Assembly: GCA_964601805.1 (NCBI GenBank) | Contig: CAZROW010000002.1 | Coordinates: 1-64,000 of the forward strand | Length of the DNA stretch: 64,000 bases | Direction of reading: 5' to 3' | From: Eutrophocola sp964601805 | Lineage (GTDB): Bacteria > Pseudomonadota > Gammaproteobacteria > Pseudomonadales > Pseudohongiellaceae | Shown: positions 1 through 8,649 of the stretch, one piece after another | Layout: each line of letters starts with the position of its first letter | How positions within the stretch are numbered: position 1 is the stretch's first letter | Translations under genes and position numbers: made by a program | Notes under the pieces: generated by a model | What the model was told of the DNA's origin: nothing | Seen by the model: only the letters and a program-made list of their open reading frames with translations | Databases searched by the model: none

Positions 1-109
1 CCAGGGTCAGGCCGGCCATGGAGATCAGGGAAGTAAAAGAGATAAAGCGGTTATCTTTGCGCGCCAGGATATAACGCAGGCCGATCAGGAATGGCGTGGA
101 CTTCAACAT
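1..109 (-). CDS. LolC/LolE-family lipoprotein-releasing permease, N-terminal fragment
   Basis: The first 36 codons run off the left edge. The translation begins MLKSTPFLIGLRYILARK and continues with NRFISFTSLISMAGL, the usual N-terminus of LolC/LolE (short cytoplasmic lead, then 'RFISF.SLIS..G' entering the first membrane segment). Family role: inner-membrane permease of the LolCDE ABC transporter, which releases outer-membrane lipoproteins to LolA. The start is the ATG at 107-109; I see no clear ribosome binding site. LolC and LolE cannot be told apart from this piece. In P. aeruginosa (from memory) lol genes also lie close to sth, so this looks like the conserved end of that neighbourhood. 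Confidence 0.85.
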   Translation of the reverse strand, partial: MLKSTPFLIGLRYILARKDNRFISFTSLISMAGLTL

Positions 110-159
110 GTTGGCATTAAAGCATACTGGACTGGCAATTGACTTGGCTGGGTGTAATT

Positions 160-186
160 CCCTGCTGCCAGCCAGTGACAGCAGGG
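160..186. repeat. 8-bp inverted repeat between lolC and the recombinase
   Basis: CCCTGCTG at 160-167 is the exact reverse complement of CAGCAGGG at 179-186, with an 11-nt loop. A second tight inverted repeat (GAACCGG 238-244, CCGGTTC 247-253) overlaps the recombinase stop codon. Neither has a T tract on the minus strand, so they are at best weak or Rho-assisted terminators. Confidence 0.35.
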
Positions 187-251
187 TTACAGGATCACCC
201 TTCTAATCGTGCCCAGGACGCTGGCACGAAACCAGGTGAACCGGGTCCGGT

Positions 252-950
252 TCAAGCCTCGCTACGCGCACTCATCTCGCTGTCATGACGCTTGATCAGG
301 CGTTGCACTGTCTTGAAACTCACGGGCATCATCGGTGTGCTGACCTCGGCGGAAATAGCCCGCAGTGAATTGCCCTGTTTTTTCATGTCCAGGATTTTCT
401 TCAGGACACGCTGTTCCATCGGGTTTTCAATGAGGCGGCCGTTGGAATGAATCATGTAACCGAAAGGCCTGCTGCCGCCCAGGAAACGTCCTTTCTTGCG
501 CTGGCTCTGTTTCACGGTCTTGATACGTTCCGTGGAACGGCGCCTTTCCAGGCTGTGAAAGATTTTCAGCATGTCCTGGAAACGTGGTGCCAGGTCCGGG
601 TTGGTGACTTCACCGTCCAGTTCCACCACGACAAGTTTGACCTTGCGCTTACGAAACTCCTGGAGGGTGTTCATCATGTCGTCACAGTTACTGAAAATGC
701 GTTCCAGCGTGCAGACAAGGATGATGTCACCGGCTTCCAGCCTGTTCATCAGGGCGGCTGCCTGGGGACGTTTCATGAAATTAACATTCCATTTCTGGTT
801 TTCGTCAAGGTAGCGATCGTTGACCTTCATGCCCTCACCCAGTGCGTAGGTCTGCAGGCGAAGGTCTTCTTTCTCAAGGATGGTTTCAAGTTCCTGGGTG
901 GATTCCAGGCACTCGATCTGCGATGTGCGAGTGTAGCTATAAACCGACAT
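252..950 (-). CDS. small serine recombinase (resolvase/invertase family), possibly degenerate
   Basis: 232 aa. The N-terminal resolvase domain starts with YSYTRTS, placing Arg8 and the nucleophile Ser10 exactly as in gamma-delta resolvase. The Arg of MKRPQ matches the conserved Arg45, and LER in VCTLERIFS matches Arg68. The second helix-D arginine (Arg71 in gamma-delta) appears replaced by Ser, so activity is uncertain. About residues 120-170 contain SLERRRSTER, the usual E-helix start, and the C-terminus (GNSLRAISAEVS to RLIKRH) looks like a helix-turn-helix. Start is the ATG at 950 with GGAG just upstream. It lies downstream of the nuo terminator in the same orientation. No transposase or paired terminal repeats were found nearby. 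It could be a resident regulatory recombinase or a relic of a mobile element. Confidence 0.8.
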   Translation of the reverse strand: MSVYSYTRTSQIECLESTQELETILEKEDLRLQTYALGEGMKVNDRYLDENQKWNVNFMKRPQAAALMNRLEAGDIILVCTLERIFSNCDDMMNTLQEFRKRKVKLVVVELDGEVTNPDLAPRFQDMLKIFHSLERRRSTERIKTVKQSQRKKGRFLGGSRPFGYMIHSNGRLIENPMEQRVLKKILDMKKQGNSLRAISAEVSTPMMPVSFKTVQRLIKRHDSEMSARSEA

Positions 951-976
951 AACGGGGCTCCGGGTCTGCCTGAAAC

Positions 977-992
977 CGTCTATTGATAGACG
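977..992. promoter_or_regulatory. palindrome upstream of the recombinase gene
   Basis: CGTCTAT and ATAGACG flank a 2-nt centre, about 27 nt upstream of the recombinase ATG. Its size and place fit an operator or a recombinase half-site pair, but no family consensus was recognised. Confidence 0.35.
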
Positions 993-1266
993 CTCTGGCC
1001 TGTTACTGGTTAATACTGCTCGGTATCTCTTTCAAGAGATTCTTTTTATTGGGTTTTCGTGCTGATACTGAATCTGGAACTGGGTGCCTGAAACAGCGCC
1101 GGTTGGGGATGTGTCTCTGTTCGCACGAATATCCAGCCGGGGGAGGGATTTTAATCACTATGGATTTGGCAATGCAAGTATTGACCAAAAAAAACACTGA
1201 TTTCAGGGATTTATCGTCTTTCAGTGACTTTTTTGATTAAAAAATAATCAAAACCGCACCTGAGAC

Positions 1267-1311
1267 TGCAGGATTATCCACAGCATTGATCCTGCAGCGT
1301 CACGCTGCAGG
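1267..1311 (-). terminator. nuo operon terminator region with three CTGCAG boxes
   Basis: CCTGCAGCGT (1291-1300) and ACGCTGCAGG (1302-1311) form a near-perfect hairpin 26 nt after the nuoN stop. The left arm can instead pair with CTGCAGGAT at 1267-1275, so two mutually exclusive stems exist. A T-rich run (reading TTTTGATTATTTTTT on the minus strand) follows at about 1233-1253. Confidence 0.55.
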
Positions 1312-1336
1312 TATTCGGCAAACAAGGTAAGGGTTG

Positions 1337-2797
1337 CTAGAAGGCGCCAGCCAGTCCCTGGAGCGTGTTGATCATCGGGGTCGGATAGACACCCAGGTAG
1401 ATGATTGCCAGGGTCATGGCAGCCATGACCACGTGCACACCAACCGGCATAGCGGCAGCTGCGGTGTCATCACCGGTGATATCGGCAGGCTGCAGCATGG
1501 TATAGATCAGGCGCAGGTAGTAGTACAGGCCAATGGCACTGCCCACGATCAGCATGGTCAACAGGAACCAGAGCTCGCCTTCCACACCGGTGGTGAAGAT
1601 ATAGAACTTGCCAATGAAACCTGCCGTCAACGGAATACCGGCCAGGGACAGCAGCACGGTGATCAGGACTACGGACAACCAGCTGTTGCGCCAGAACAAA
1701 CCACGAAAATCCGCCAGGGTATCCAGTTCTTTCTCACTGTTGGAGATAGCACTGATCACGGCGAAACCGGACAGGGACATGACGAAATAGGCCAGCATGT
1801 AAAAGCTCATGGCCTCAACGGACAAGGGCCTGGCCACACTGGCAGCGGCGATGACGATCACCAGCAGGTAACCCAGGTGGGCAATGGAGGAATAGGCGAA
1901 GATTCGTTTAACGTTTTCCTGCATCACGGCCAGCAGGTTGCCGATAATCATGGAGGCGGCAGCCATCACTGTCAGCACCGCAATCACGGCATTGAATTCC
2001 AGGGCATTGGACGCCAGCAGCAGGCGCATGGTGACTGCCAGCATGGCGGCTTTTGAAACAGTGGCCAGGTAGGCAGTAACCGGTACCGGCGCCCCTTCGT
2101 ACACATCCGGTGTCCAGATATGGAAAGGCACCAGTGACAGTTTGAAGGCTGCACCGGCCACGATCATCAGCACACCGACCACGAAGACCGGGCCCAGTTC
2201 ACCGGCTGCGTCAAGGGCAGCGGGAATTTCATCAAAGCCCAGGGTGCCGATATAGGCATAGACCAGGGCAATACCAAACAGGGTGATACCGGTAGTCAGA
2301 GCTGACATGATCAGGTACTTGATCCCCGCTTCCAGGGGAAACTTGGCCACGGTCGTGGCATGGACCGGGTAGGCAATCATGGCATACATGCTCACACCCA
2401 GCATTTCCATGCCCAGCAGCAAGGCAACGAAGTGGTTGCTGCAGGCCAGGACCACGGCACCCAGTGTTGCTGTCATCAGAAGGATGTAAAACTCTTCGTT
2501 CTGGATATTGTGTGTCTGGAAATACGGGTAAGCCAGCAAGGCTATGCCGATTGCGCCGACAATAATCAGGTTGGAAAAGAACAGGCTGTACTCATCCATC
2601 AGCAACAGTTCTGTCGCCTCAAATGGCAGCACTGGTTGGATAAAGACAAAGGTCAGAAGCGCGGCTGCCAGGCTGAACACGGTCAGGCCGCAGACGATGG
2701 CATGGTCGCGTTTGAAGGCGGCAGTGATCATGACAACGACTGAACCAATCGTCAGCATGATGATCTGCATCAAGTCGATTATGAGATTGCTATACAT
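1337..2797 (-). CDS. nuoN: NADH-quinone oxidoreductase subunit N
   Basis: 486 aa, the usual family length (E. coli about 485). It is an antiporter-like proton-pumping membrane subunit of complex I with about 14 hydrophobic segments. Family marks include the lysine helix KYLIMSALTTGITLFG and the SLVPFHIWTPDVYEGAP segment after a conserved Lys. It is the last gene of the nuo operon, 33 nt after nuoM, and is followed by a hairpin terminator. ATG start at 2797. Nothing unusual seen; the assignment is secure from sequence and operon position. Confidence 0.97.
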   Translation of the reverse strand: MYSNLIIDLMQIIMLTIGSVVVMITAAFKRDHAIVCGLTVFSLAAALLTFVFIQPVLPFEATELLLMDEYSLFFSNLIIVGAIGIALLAYPYFQTHNIQNEEFYILLMTATLGAVVLACSNHFVALLLGMEMLGVSMYAMIAYPVHATTVAKFPLEAGIKYLIMSALTTGITLFGIALVYAYIGTLGFDEIPAALDAAGELGPVFVVGVLMIVAGAAFKLSLVPFHIWTPDVYEGAPVPVTAYLATVSKAAMLAVTMRLLLASNALEFNAVIAVLTVMAAASMIIGNLLAVMQENVKRIFAYSSIAHLGYLLVIVIAAASVARPLSVEAMSFYMLAYFVMSLSGFAVISAISNSEKELDTLADFRGLFWRNSWLSVVLITVLLSLAGIPLTAGFIGKFYIFTTGVEGELWFLLTMLIVGSAIGLYYYLRLIYTMLQPADITGDDTAAAAMPVGVHVVMAAMTLAIIYLGVYPTPMINTLQGLAGAF

Positions 2798-2830
2798 GGT
2801 GACTTTGCCGTCTTCCTTATTACCAGAATA

Positions 2831-4333
2831 TTAATTGAAAAACAGTACGCCGAGACTGCGCAGTGTCGGTTCAGACATGTTCAGCATGGACTGCGGGTAC
2901 ATACCCATCCACAACAGGCCGATCATCATCAGGCCAAAACAGAACATCTCTACAAAGGTCAGGTCTTTCACGACCAGGTTATTCTTGTTCTCACCGTGGA
3001 ATACTTTCTGGATAACGATGAGTGAGTACACTGCAGCCACAACCATGCCGATCGCGGCGGCAGCGGCAGCAGCCACACTGATGCGGAAACTGCCGATCAG
3101 GACCAGGAATTCACCGATGAAGTTACCCAGGCCCGGCATACCCACAGCGGCCACGGTAAAGAAGACGGCCATGAAGCCCATCTTCGGCGCCACGCCCCAC
3201 AGGCCACCCATCTGGTCCATGGCACGGGTATGAATACGATGCTGCAATCCGCCGGCCAGCATGAACAATGCCGCGGCACTGAAACCGTGTGCCAGCATGG
3301 TCATGACAGCGCCCTGCACTGCCTGTGCTGTCCAGGCGTAGACGCCCAGCAACACGAAGCCCATGTGACTGACCGAGGTGTAGGCGATCAGGCGTTTCAG
3401 GTCATTCTGGCCGAATGCCACCTTGGCGGTGTAAAGGATGCTGATCACACCCAGTGTCATGGCCGTCGGAGCAAAGGCTGAACTGGTTTCGGGAAACAGT
3501 GGAATCGTGAAACGGATCAGGCCGTAGGCGCCGGTTTTCAGCAGGATGCCGGCCAGGATCACAGAGCCCGGCGTAGGTGCCTGGGAGTGCGCATCCGGCA
3601 ACCAGTTATGGAACGGTACCGCAGGCAGCTTGGTGGCAAAGGCAATAAAGAAGCCCAGCATGACCCAGAAGGCAGCCCCTTCAGGAATATTGGTGCCCAG
3701 CAGGTCAAAGTAACTGAAGGTAATGTTGGCGGTATCCTGGTAGTGGAAGAACACCAGCATCAGGATCGCCAGCAGCATCAACATGCCGCTTACCTGGGTG
3801 AAGATGAAGAACTTCATTGCCGCGTATTCCTTGTTCTCATGCCCCCAGATAGCGATGATGAAATACATCGGGATGAGCATGACTTCCCAGAAGAAGAAGA
3901 ACAGGAACAGGTCCAGCGCGGTGAACACACCGATGACACCGGCCAGGGTCCACAACAGGTTGAAATAGAAGAAACCGGTACGGTCCTTGATCTCGTTCCA
4001 GGCGGAGCCCAGGGACATTAATCCCAGGAAAACCGTCAGGGCAATGAGCAGCAGACCCAGTCCATCGGCACCAAAGATAAAGGACACACCAAAACGTGGA
4101 ATCCAGTCGGCACTGAACAATACCAGCCATTCACCCGGCTGGCCCAGGTCAGCCTGCTCCAGCGGGTCCAGTCCCAGCATGCCCGGTGCAAACAGCATGA
4201 GCATCACCAGGAACAGGTCCAGCAACAGGGTTGCCAGGGCAATATAGCGCGGCAGCTCCGGATTGCTCTTTTCAGCCAGCCAGGCGCCAATGCCGCCGAT
4301 AAATAATATCGTGATCAACCAGACCAGGATCAT
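2831..4333 (-). CDS. nuoM: NADH-quinone oxidoreductase subunit M
   Basis: 500 aa polytopic inner-membrane subunit of complex I, one of three Mrp-antiporter-like proton channels. The segment LPAVPFHNWLPDAHSQAPT is diagnostic, as is the conserved Glu in FFFFWEVMLIPMYF on the TM5 helix. The ATG at 4333 overlaps the nuoL stop by 4 nt (ATGA type), which implies translational coupling. Near position 1270 of the gene a GCG-rich run encodes SVAAAAAAAIG, a poly-alanine stretch inside a membrane helix; it is unusual but compatible with a helix. Confidence 0.97.
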   Translation of the reverse strand: MILVWLITILFIGGIGAWLAEKSNPELPRYIALATLLLDLFLVMLMLFAPGMLGLDPLEQADLGQPGEWLVLFSADWIPRFGVSFIFGADGLGLLLIALTVFLGLMSLGSAWNEIKDRTGFFYFNLLWTLAGVIGVFTALDLFLFFFFWEVMLIPMYFIIAIWGHENKEYAAMKFFIFTQVSGMLMLLAILMLVFFHYQDTANITFSYFDLLGTNIPEGAAFWVMLGFFIAFATKLPAVPFHNWLPDAHSQAPTPGSVILAGILLKTGAYGLIRFTIPLFPETSSAFAPTAMTLGVISILYTAKVAFGQNDLKRLIAYTSVSHMGFVLLGVYAWTAQAVQGAVMTMLAHGFSAAALFMLAGGLQHRIHTRAMDQMGGLWGVAPKMGFMAVFFTVAAVGMPGLGNFIGEFLVLIGSFRISVAAAAAAAIGMVVAAVYSLIVIQKVFHGENKNNLVVKDLTFVEMFCFGLMMIGLLWMGMYPQSMLNMSEPTLRSLGVLFFN

Positions 4334-6165
4334 AACAACACTCCCAGTGTGACCAGGATCAACAGGCCGTAGGCCACGCTTAACGCATACCAGCGCAACT
4401 GGCCGGTCTGGGTTTCACTCATGACGTCGTGACAGAAGCGCACCACGCGTGCTGATCCGTTGTAAAAGAAATCAATAAAGTCCTTGCTGTTGAACTCGGC
4501 CAGCCACATGTAGGGCTTGCACACGAAGGTGTCATAAAGCCAGTCCATGCCCCACTGGGTAAACCAGAAACGGTGCAGCTTGGCGCCAATGCCCTGCCCG
4601 GCCAGTTTTTCTGTATCCACCTTGCCCTTGATGAAAACCCACCAGGCCAGGGCAAAGCCCAGCATGGGCAACAGGATCATGGCAGCCTGTGCCATGACAG
4701 AGGGATGATGTTCTTCCATTTCCGGGAATACCGCGTCAACGGGAATATGCAGGTAACCGGAGAACACGGCACCGATGGCCAGCAAGACCAGCGGTCCCTG
4801 CAGGTGCAGGCCCATGACTTCGTGACCGTCATGGGTTTTCTTGCCGTAGAAGACAAGGAAATAAAGCCTGAAGCTGTACAGGTAGGTCATCACCGCCCCC
4901 AGCATGCCCGCCAGGAACAGGATGTAGCCGCCGTCATGGTGCTCCATGGCAGAGGCGAGAATTTCTTCCTTGGACCAGAAACCCGAAAAACCGGGAAAAG
5001 CGACCAGTCCCAGCGAGCCGATGAGGAACAGTGCATGGGACCACGGCAGGTCCTTGCGCAGGCCACCCATCTTGAAGATGTCCTGCTCATGATGCATGGC
5101 CAGGATGATGGAACCGGCCGTCAGGAATAACAGGGCCTTGAAGAAGGCATGGGTCATGAGATGGAAAATGGCACTGTTCCAGGCACCTACACCCAGGGCC
5201 AGGAACATGTAGCCGATCTGGCTGACCGTGGAAAACGCCAGCACTTTCTTGATATCGCTCTGCGTCAGGGCGGTAAAGCCGGCCATCAACAGGGTAATGG
5301 CACCAATCACACCCACCAGGTACTGTACTTCCGGTGCCAGGATGTAAAGCACGTGGGTACGGGCAATCAGGTAAACACCGGCGGTCACCATGGTGGCGGC
5401 GTGAATCAAGGCAGAAATCGGGGTCGGGCCGGCCATGGCATCGGGCAACCAGGTCTGGAGTGGTAACTGGGCAGATTTACCGACAGCACCACCGAGCAAC
5501 AGCAAAGTCACAGCCGTGGCGACACCGGAGCCGACCACCCATTGTGTCTCGGCATTGAGCATGGCTTCCTGGATATTCAGGGTACCTGTGCTGACAAACA
5601 GGGTGAACAGGCCCAGGGCCATGAAGGCATCGCCGACACGGGTCATCACGAATGCCTTGCGGGCACAGTAACCGTTGTTGGGATCGGTGTACCAGAACCC
5701 GATAAGCAGGTAGGAACACAGCCCCACACCTTCCCAGCCCATGAACAGCAGTGCCAGGTTATCGGCCAGTACCAGGATCAGCATGGCAGACACGAACAGG
5801 TTCATGTAGGAGAAGAAACGCGCGAAACTGGGATCGCCACTCATGTAACCGGTGGCATAGACATGGATCAGGAAACCGATACCGGTGATGACGTACATCA
5901 TGGTCAGTGAGACACCGTCCAGGTATAGATTGAAACCTACTTCCAGGTCACCGACCGACATCCAGGTCCACAAGGATTGTGAATAGGAAGAGATATCGGA
6001 CGCCATGAAACTGGTGCCTGCCAACAGGGCAAAAAGGAATGACACGCCGATAGAACCGGCACCGACAATGCCCGCAATCGTCTGCGGCAGCTTGCCGAAT
6101 GTCAGTGTCAGAATGAGGAAGCCGATAAACGGGATAACCGGCACTAACCACAACAAATCAAGCAT
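4330..6165 (-). CDS. nuoL: NADH-quinone oxidoreductase subunit L
   Basis: 611 aa, matching E. coli NuoL (613). It is the distal proton-pumping subunit of the complex I membrane arm, with the long C-terminal lateral helix expected after about residue 500. Motifs include MGWEGVGLCSYLLIGFWY with the TM5 Glu, and LQTWLPDAMAGPTPISALIHAATMV read in two parts (LPDAMAGPTP, SALIHAATMV). The gene follows nuoK after 56 nt and overlaps nuoM by 4 nt. ATG at 6165. Confidence 0.97.
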   Translation of the reverse strand: MLDLLWLVPVIPFIGFLILTLTFGKLPQTIAGIVGAGSIGVSFLFALLAGTSFMASDISSYSQSLWTWMSVGDLEVGFNLYLDGVSLTMMYVITGIGFLIHVYATGYMSGDPSFARFFSYMNLFVSAMLILVLADNLALLFMGWEGVGLCSYLLIGFWYTDPNNGYCARKAFVMTRVGDAFMALGLFTLFVSTGTLNIQEAMLNAETQWVVGSGVATAVTLLLLGGAVGKSAQLPLQTWLPDAMAGPTPISALIHAATMVTAGVYLIARTHVLYILAPEVQYLVGVIGAITLLMAGFTALTQSDIKKVLAFSTVSQIGYMFLALGVGAWNSAIFHLMTHAFFKALLFLTAGSIILAMHHEQDIFKMGGLRKDLPWSHALFLIGSLGLVAFPGFSGFWSKEEILASAMEHHDGGYILFLAGMLGAVMTYLYSFRLYFLVFYGKKTHDGHEVMGLHLQGPLVLLAIGAVFSGYLHIPVDAVFPEMEEHHPSVMAQAAMILLPMLGFALAWWVFIKGKVDTEKLAGQGIGAKLHRFWFTQWGMDWLYDTFVCKPYMWLAEFNSKDFIDFFYNGSARVVRFCHDVMSETQTGQLRWYALSVAYGLLILVTLGVLL

Positions 6166-6221
6166 ATCCAGTTACCCTGCCCTCGCCATTCTTTTTGTTA
6201 CTTGAGTCTTGCAAGTCATTT

Positions 6222-6551
6222 CTAACCCTTCATGTCGCCAAGGACATCGATATCCAGCGTCTTGTATTTATGGAACATGCGCAGGACCAGACCCAGTGCC
6301 ACGGCCACTTCTGCTGCCGCCAGACTGAGTATCATCAGGAACATGATCTGTCCGTCCACCTGTCCCCAGCGCGAGGAAGCCACGATAAAAGCCAGCCCGG
6401 TAGCGTTGAGCATGATTTCCAGGGACATCAGGACAAACACCAGGTTGCGACGCGTCAATACGCCTACCATGCCCAGTACAAACAGGATGGCAGCAAGCAA
6501 CAAGCCATGTTCCATGGGGATAGCCTGCATGGTGATCATTGGCATTTCCAT
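6222..6551 (-). CDS. nuoK: NADH-quinone oxidoreductase subunit K
   Basis: 109 aa from the ATG at 6551, slightly longer than the usual 100-102. The family core starts at MEHGLLLAAILFVLG, so a later Met could also be used. Three membrane segments are visible, with the two buried glutamates typical of NuoK: Glu in LMSLEIMLNA (TM2) and Glu in LAAAEVAVALG (TM3), both on the proton path. An 84-nt gap separates it from nuoJ and carries a purine-rich mRNA repeat also present after nuoCD. Confidence 0.96.
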   Translation of the reverse strand: MEMPMITMQAIPMEHGLLLAAILFVLGMVGVLTRRNLVFVLMSLEIMLNATGLAFIVASSRWGQVDGQIMFLMILSLAAAEVAVALGLVLRMFHKYKTLDIDVLGDMKG

Positions 6552-6578
6552 TAACGTGTCGCTCCGCTCACTTGTTTC

Positions 6579-6596
6579 TTGCCTCTAGTCTCTTTC
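6579..6596. repeat. short dispersed repeat, copy 1 (nuoJ-nuoK gap)
   Basis: TTGCCTCTAGTCTCTTTC on the plus strand; the transcript is purine-rich (GAAAGAGACTAGAGGCAA). It differs by one base from the copy at 13262-13279 after nuoCD. Both lie in unusually wide gaps of an otherwise tightly packed operon. Confidence 0.5.
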
Positions 6597-6635
6597 ATCT
6601 GTTTCTTATTAATTCTGTTTCTTCTTGCTACCGGA

Positions 6636-7118
6636 TTATTTACGGGCCAGGTGGAATGCACCCACCAGGCCTGCCAGTAGCAACATGGAAGCCAGTTCCA
6701 CGGCCAGCACGTAGGGGCCGAACAGCGCCGCTCCCACTTCCTTGACGCCAGTTGGTGTATGCGCCATGACTTCCTGGTTCAGGTTAATGGCATAGATCAC
6801 TTCAATGAGAAGCGGAATGGCCATGATGCTGGGACCGATCCATAGCGAGGGTCGCAGCCAGGCTTTTTCCTGATCCTGGGTGACATGGCCCAGGTTCAGC
6901 ATCATCACCACGAACAGGAACATCACCATGATGGCCCCGGCGTAGACAATCACTTCCAGCGCCGCGGCAAAGGGGGCGCCCAGGGTGTAGAAAATCACGG
7001 CGATGGCCAGCAGGGAAACAATGAAATACAGCAGCGCATGCACGACGTTAGTGCGCGTGATGACCATCAGTGTGGCCAGGATGGCAATAATGGCTGAGCC
7101 GTAGAACATGACACTCAT
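6636..7118 (-). CDS. nuoJ: NADH-quinone oxidoreductase subunit J
   Basis: 160 aa, somewhat shorter than E. coli NuoJ (184), mainly at the C-terminus. It has five hydrophobic segments, with the conserved TM3 helix IVYAGAIMVMFLFVVMML that carries the pi-bulge region in this family. It is a complex I membrane-arm subunit linking the quinone site to the antiporter-like subunits. Its ATG at 7118 overlaps the nuoI stop by 4 nt. Confidence 0.96.
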   Translation of the reverse strand: MSVMFYGSAIIAILATLMVITRTNVVHALLYFIVSLLAIAVIFYTLGAPFAAALEVIVYAGAIMVMFLFVVMMLNLGHVTQDQEKAWLRPSLWIGPSIMAIPLLIEVIYAINLNQEVMAHTPTGVKEVGAALFGPYVLAVELASMLLLAGLVGAFHLARK

Positions 7119-7663
7119 GGCAGCAAACTCCTGCGGTCAGTTGGCGGCAATTCGTTGCGCGCCTCACCCTTGTCCTTGCCGCCAATGGCTTTACCGGCCA
7201 CCTTGTAGAAATTGTAGTCGTGGTACTTGCCGGTGCCGTTGATCAGCATATGTTCTTTTTCCCAGACCATGTCCTGGCGCACGTATTCAGCCATTTCAAA
7301 GTCGGGAGTTAACTGGATGGCGTGGGTCGGGCAGGCTTCCTCGCAGAAACCACACATGATGCAACGGGAGAAGTTGATACGGAAAAATTCAGGGTACCAA
7401 CGGCCGTTTTCATCCTCGGTTTTCTGCAGGGCGATACAATCAACCGGACAGGCAACCGCGCACAGGTTGCAGGCCACACAGCGCTCTTCCCCGTCCGGAT
7501 CCCGGGTCAAGATGATGCGTCCACGCCAGCGCGGGAAAGTGTGTGGTTTGACATCGGGATACTCAACCGTATCCGCCTTGTGGAACAGGTGCAAAAACAC
7601 CAGCCACAGTGAAACGATCTGTGACCAGATAATGTTTAGCTGATGCACAATTCCTTTCAGCAT
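7115..7663 (-). CDS. nuoI: NADH-quinone oxidoreductase subunit I (two 4Fe-4S clusters)
   Basis: 182 aa, as in E. coli (180). It is a peripheral-arm ferredoxin-like subunit that passes electrons from NuoG to NuoB. Two CxxCxxCxxxCP motifs are intact: CVACNLCAVACP and CIMCGFCEEACP, the ligands of clusters N6a and N6b. The N-terminus is an amphipathic anchor (WSQIVSLWLVFLHLF). It starts at ATG 7663, 2 nt after the nuoH stop codon, and is coupled to nuoJ. Confidence 0.98.
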   Translation of the reverse strand: MLKGIVHQLNIIWSQIVSLWLVFLHLFHKADTVEYPDVKPHTFPRWRGRIILTRDPDGEERCVACNLCAVACPVDCIALQKTEDENGRWYPEFFRINFSRCIMCGFCEEACPTHAIQLTPDFEMAEYVRQDMVWEKEHMLINGTGKYHDYNFYKVAGKAIGGKDKGEARNELPPTDRRSLLP

Positions 7664-7665
7664 TC

Positions 7666-8649
7666 TTAACTCCCCTGCGTCAGCACAATAGCGCCGGTAA
7701 TCAGCAGATTCAGTAGTGACAACGGCAGCATGACGAGCCAGCCGTAATTCATTAACTGGTCATAACGCGGGCGCGCCAGCGCCGCACGGACCAGGACAAA
7801 AAACACAACAAAGGCCATGACCTTGGCAAACATCCAGAACACGCCGGAGAAAATCTCGTTGCCGATTTCCCAGCCAAACGGCGCATGCCAGCCGCCAAAG
7901 AAAAGAACCGGAATCAGGCAGGCCATCAACAACATGCCAATGTATTCACCCACGAAGAACAAACCGAACTTCATGCCGGAATACTCGGTGTTGAAACCGG
8001 AGATAATTTCAGCCTCACCTTCAGGCAAGTCAAAAGGCCAGCGATGGGACTCGGCCAGTGCAGCGACCATGAAGACGATGAAACCGATGAACTGCGGAAA
8101 CACGTACCAGCCGTCTTCCTGGGTCTCGACAATAGCCCTGAGCGAGAAACTGTCAGACAGGATGACCACGCCCAGCAGCGAGATACCCATGAACACTTCA
8201 TAGGAAATCATCTGGCCGGCAGCGCGCAGGCCACCGAGTAATGAAAACTTGTTGTTGGAGGCCAGGCCACCAAGCATGGCCGAATAGGACGCCAGGCCAG
8301 CCATGGCCATGACGAACAGGATGCCGATATTCATGTCGATAATGCCGACATTCGGGGCAAACGGGATCATGGCAAAACTGAGCAGCATCACCACCGGAAT
8401 AATGATCGGGGCAACGATGAAGGTCAGCTTGTCAGCAAACGGTGGTACCCAGTCTTCCTTGGTAATCAGCTTGATGACGTCTGCAACAGATTGCAGGATG
8501 CCGAACGGCCCTACCCGGTTCGGGCCCAAGCGGTCATTGAAGAATCCCAGCAGGCGACGTTCCATCCAGATCAGCAGAGCGGCAAAGGCCAGTACCCAGC
8601 CAAGGATCAGGGCAATATTCAGAAGCGAACCGACTTCAAAACTGAACAT
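7666..8649 (-). CDS. nuoH: NADH-quinone oxidoreductase subunit H
   Basis: 327 aa (E. coli 325). It is the membrane subunit forming the floor of the ubiquinone chamber. Recognisable blocks are ERRLLGFFNDRLGPNRVGP near the N-terminus, MLGGLASNNKFSLLGGLRAAGQ, and the acidic loop AESHRWPFDLPEGEAE with the conserved Glu/Asp residues. Its ATG shares one base with the nuoG stop codon, so translation is probably coupled. Confidence 0.98.
   Translation of the reverse strand: MFSFEVGSLLNIALILGWVLAFAALLIWMERRLLGFFNDRLGPNRVGPFGILQSVADVIKLITKEDWVPPFADKLTFIVAPIIIPVVMLLSFAMIPFAPNVGIIDMNIGILFVMAMAGLASYSAMLGGLASNNKFSLLGGLRAAGQMISYEVFMGISLLGVVILSDSFSLRAIVETQEDGWYVFPQFIGFIVFMVAALAESHRWPFDLPEGEAEIISGFNTEYSGMKFGLFFVGEYIGMLLMACLIPVLFFGGWHAPFGWEIGNEIFSGVFWMFAKVMAFVVFFVLVRAALARPRYDQLMNYGWLVMLPLSLLNLLITGAIVLTQGS

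Larger units (their letters stand above)
951..1336. other. intergenic region between nuoN and the recombinase
   Basis: 386 bp without a credible gene; the short ORF at 983-1240 lacks coding character. It contains the nuo terminator-like hairpins (1267-1311), an AT-rich inverted repeat (TTTTGATTA 1231-1239, TAATCAAAA 1245-1253, A5 loop), and a hairpin ATCTCTT-TC-AAGAGAT near 1025-1040 followed on the plus strand by a T-rich run. A palindrome lies at 977-992, close to the recombinase start. Confidence 0.6.

Noticed and set aside
983..1240. 85-aa ORF between the recombinase and nuoN
   Set aside because: Its composition is irregular, it has no ribosome site, and it runs through several hairpins; no recognisable domain.
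1334..2056. 240-aa plus-strand ORF rich in His, Gln and Gly
   Set aside because: It is an antisense shadow of nuoN; the low-complexity composition mirrors hydrophobic codons on the other strand.
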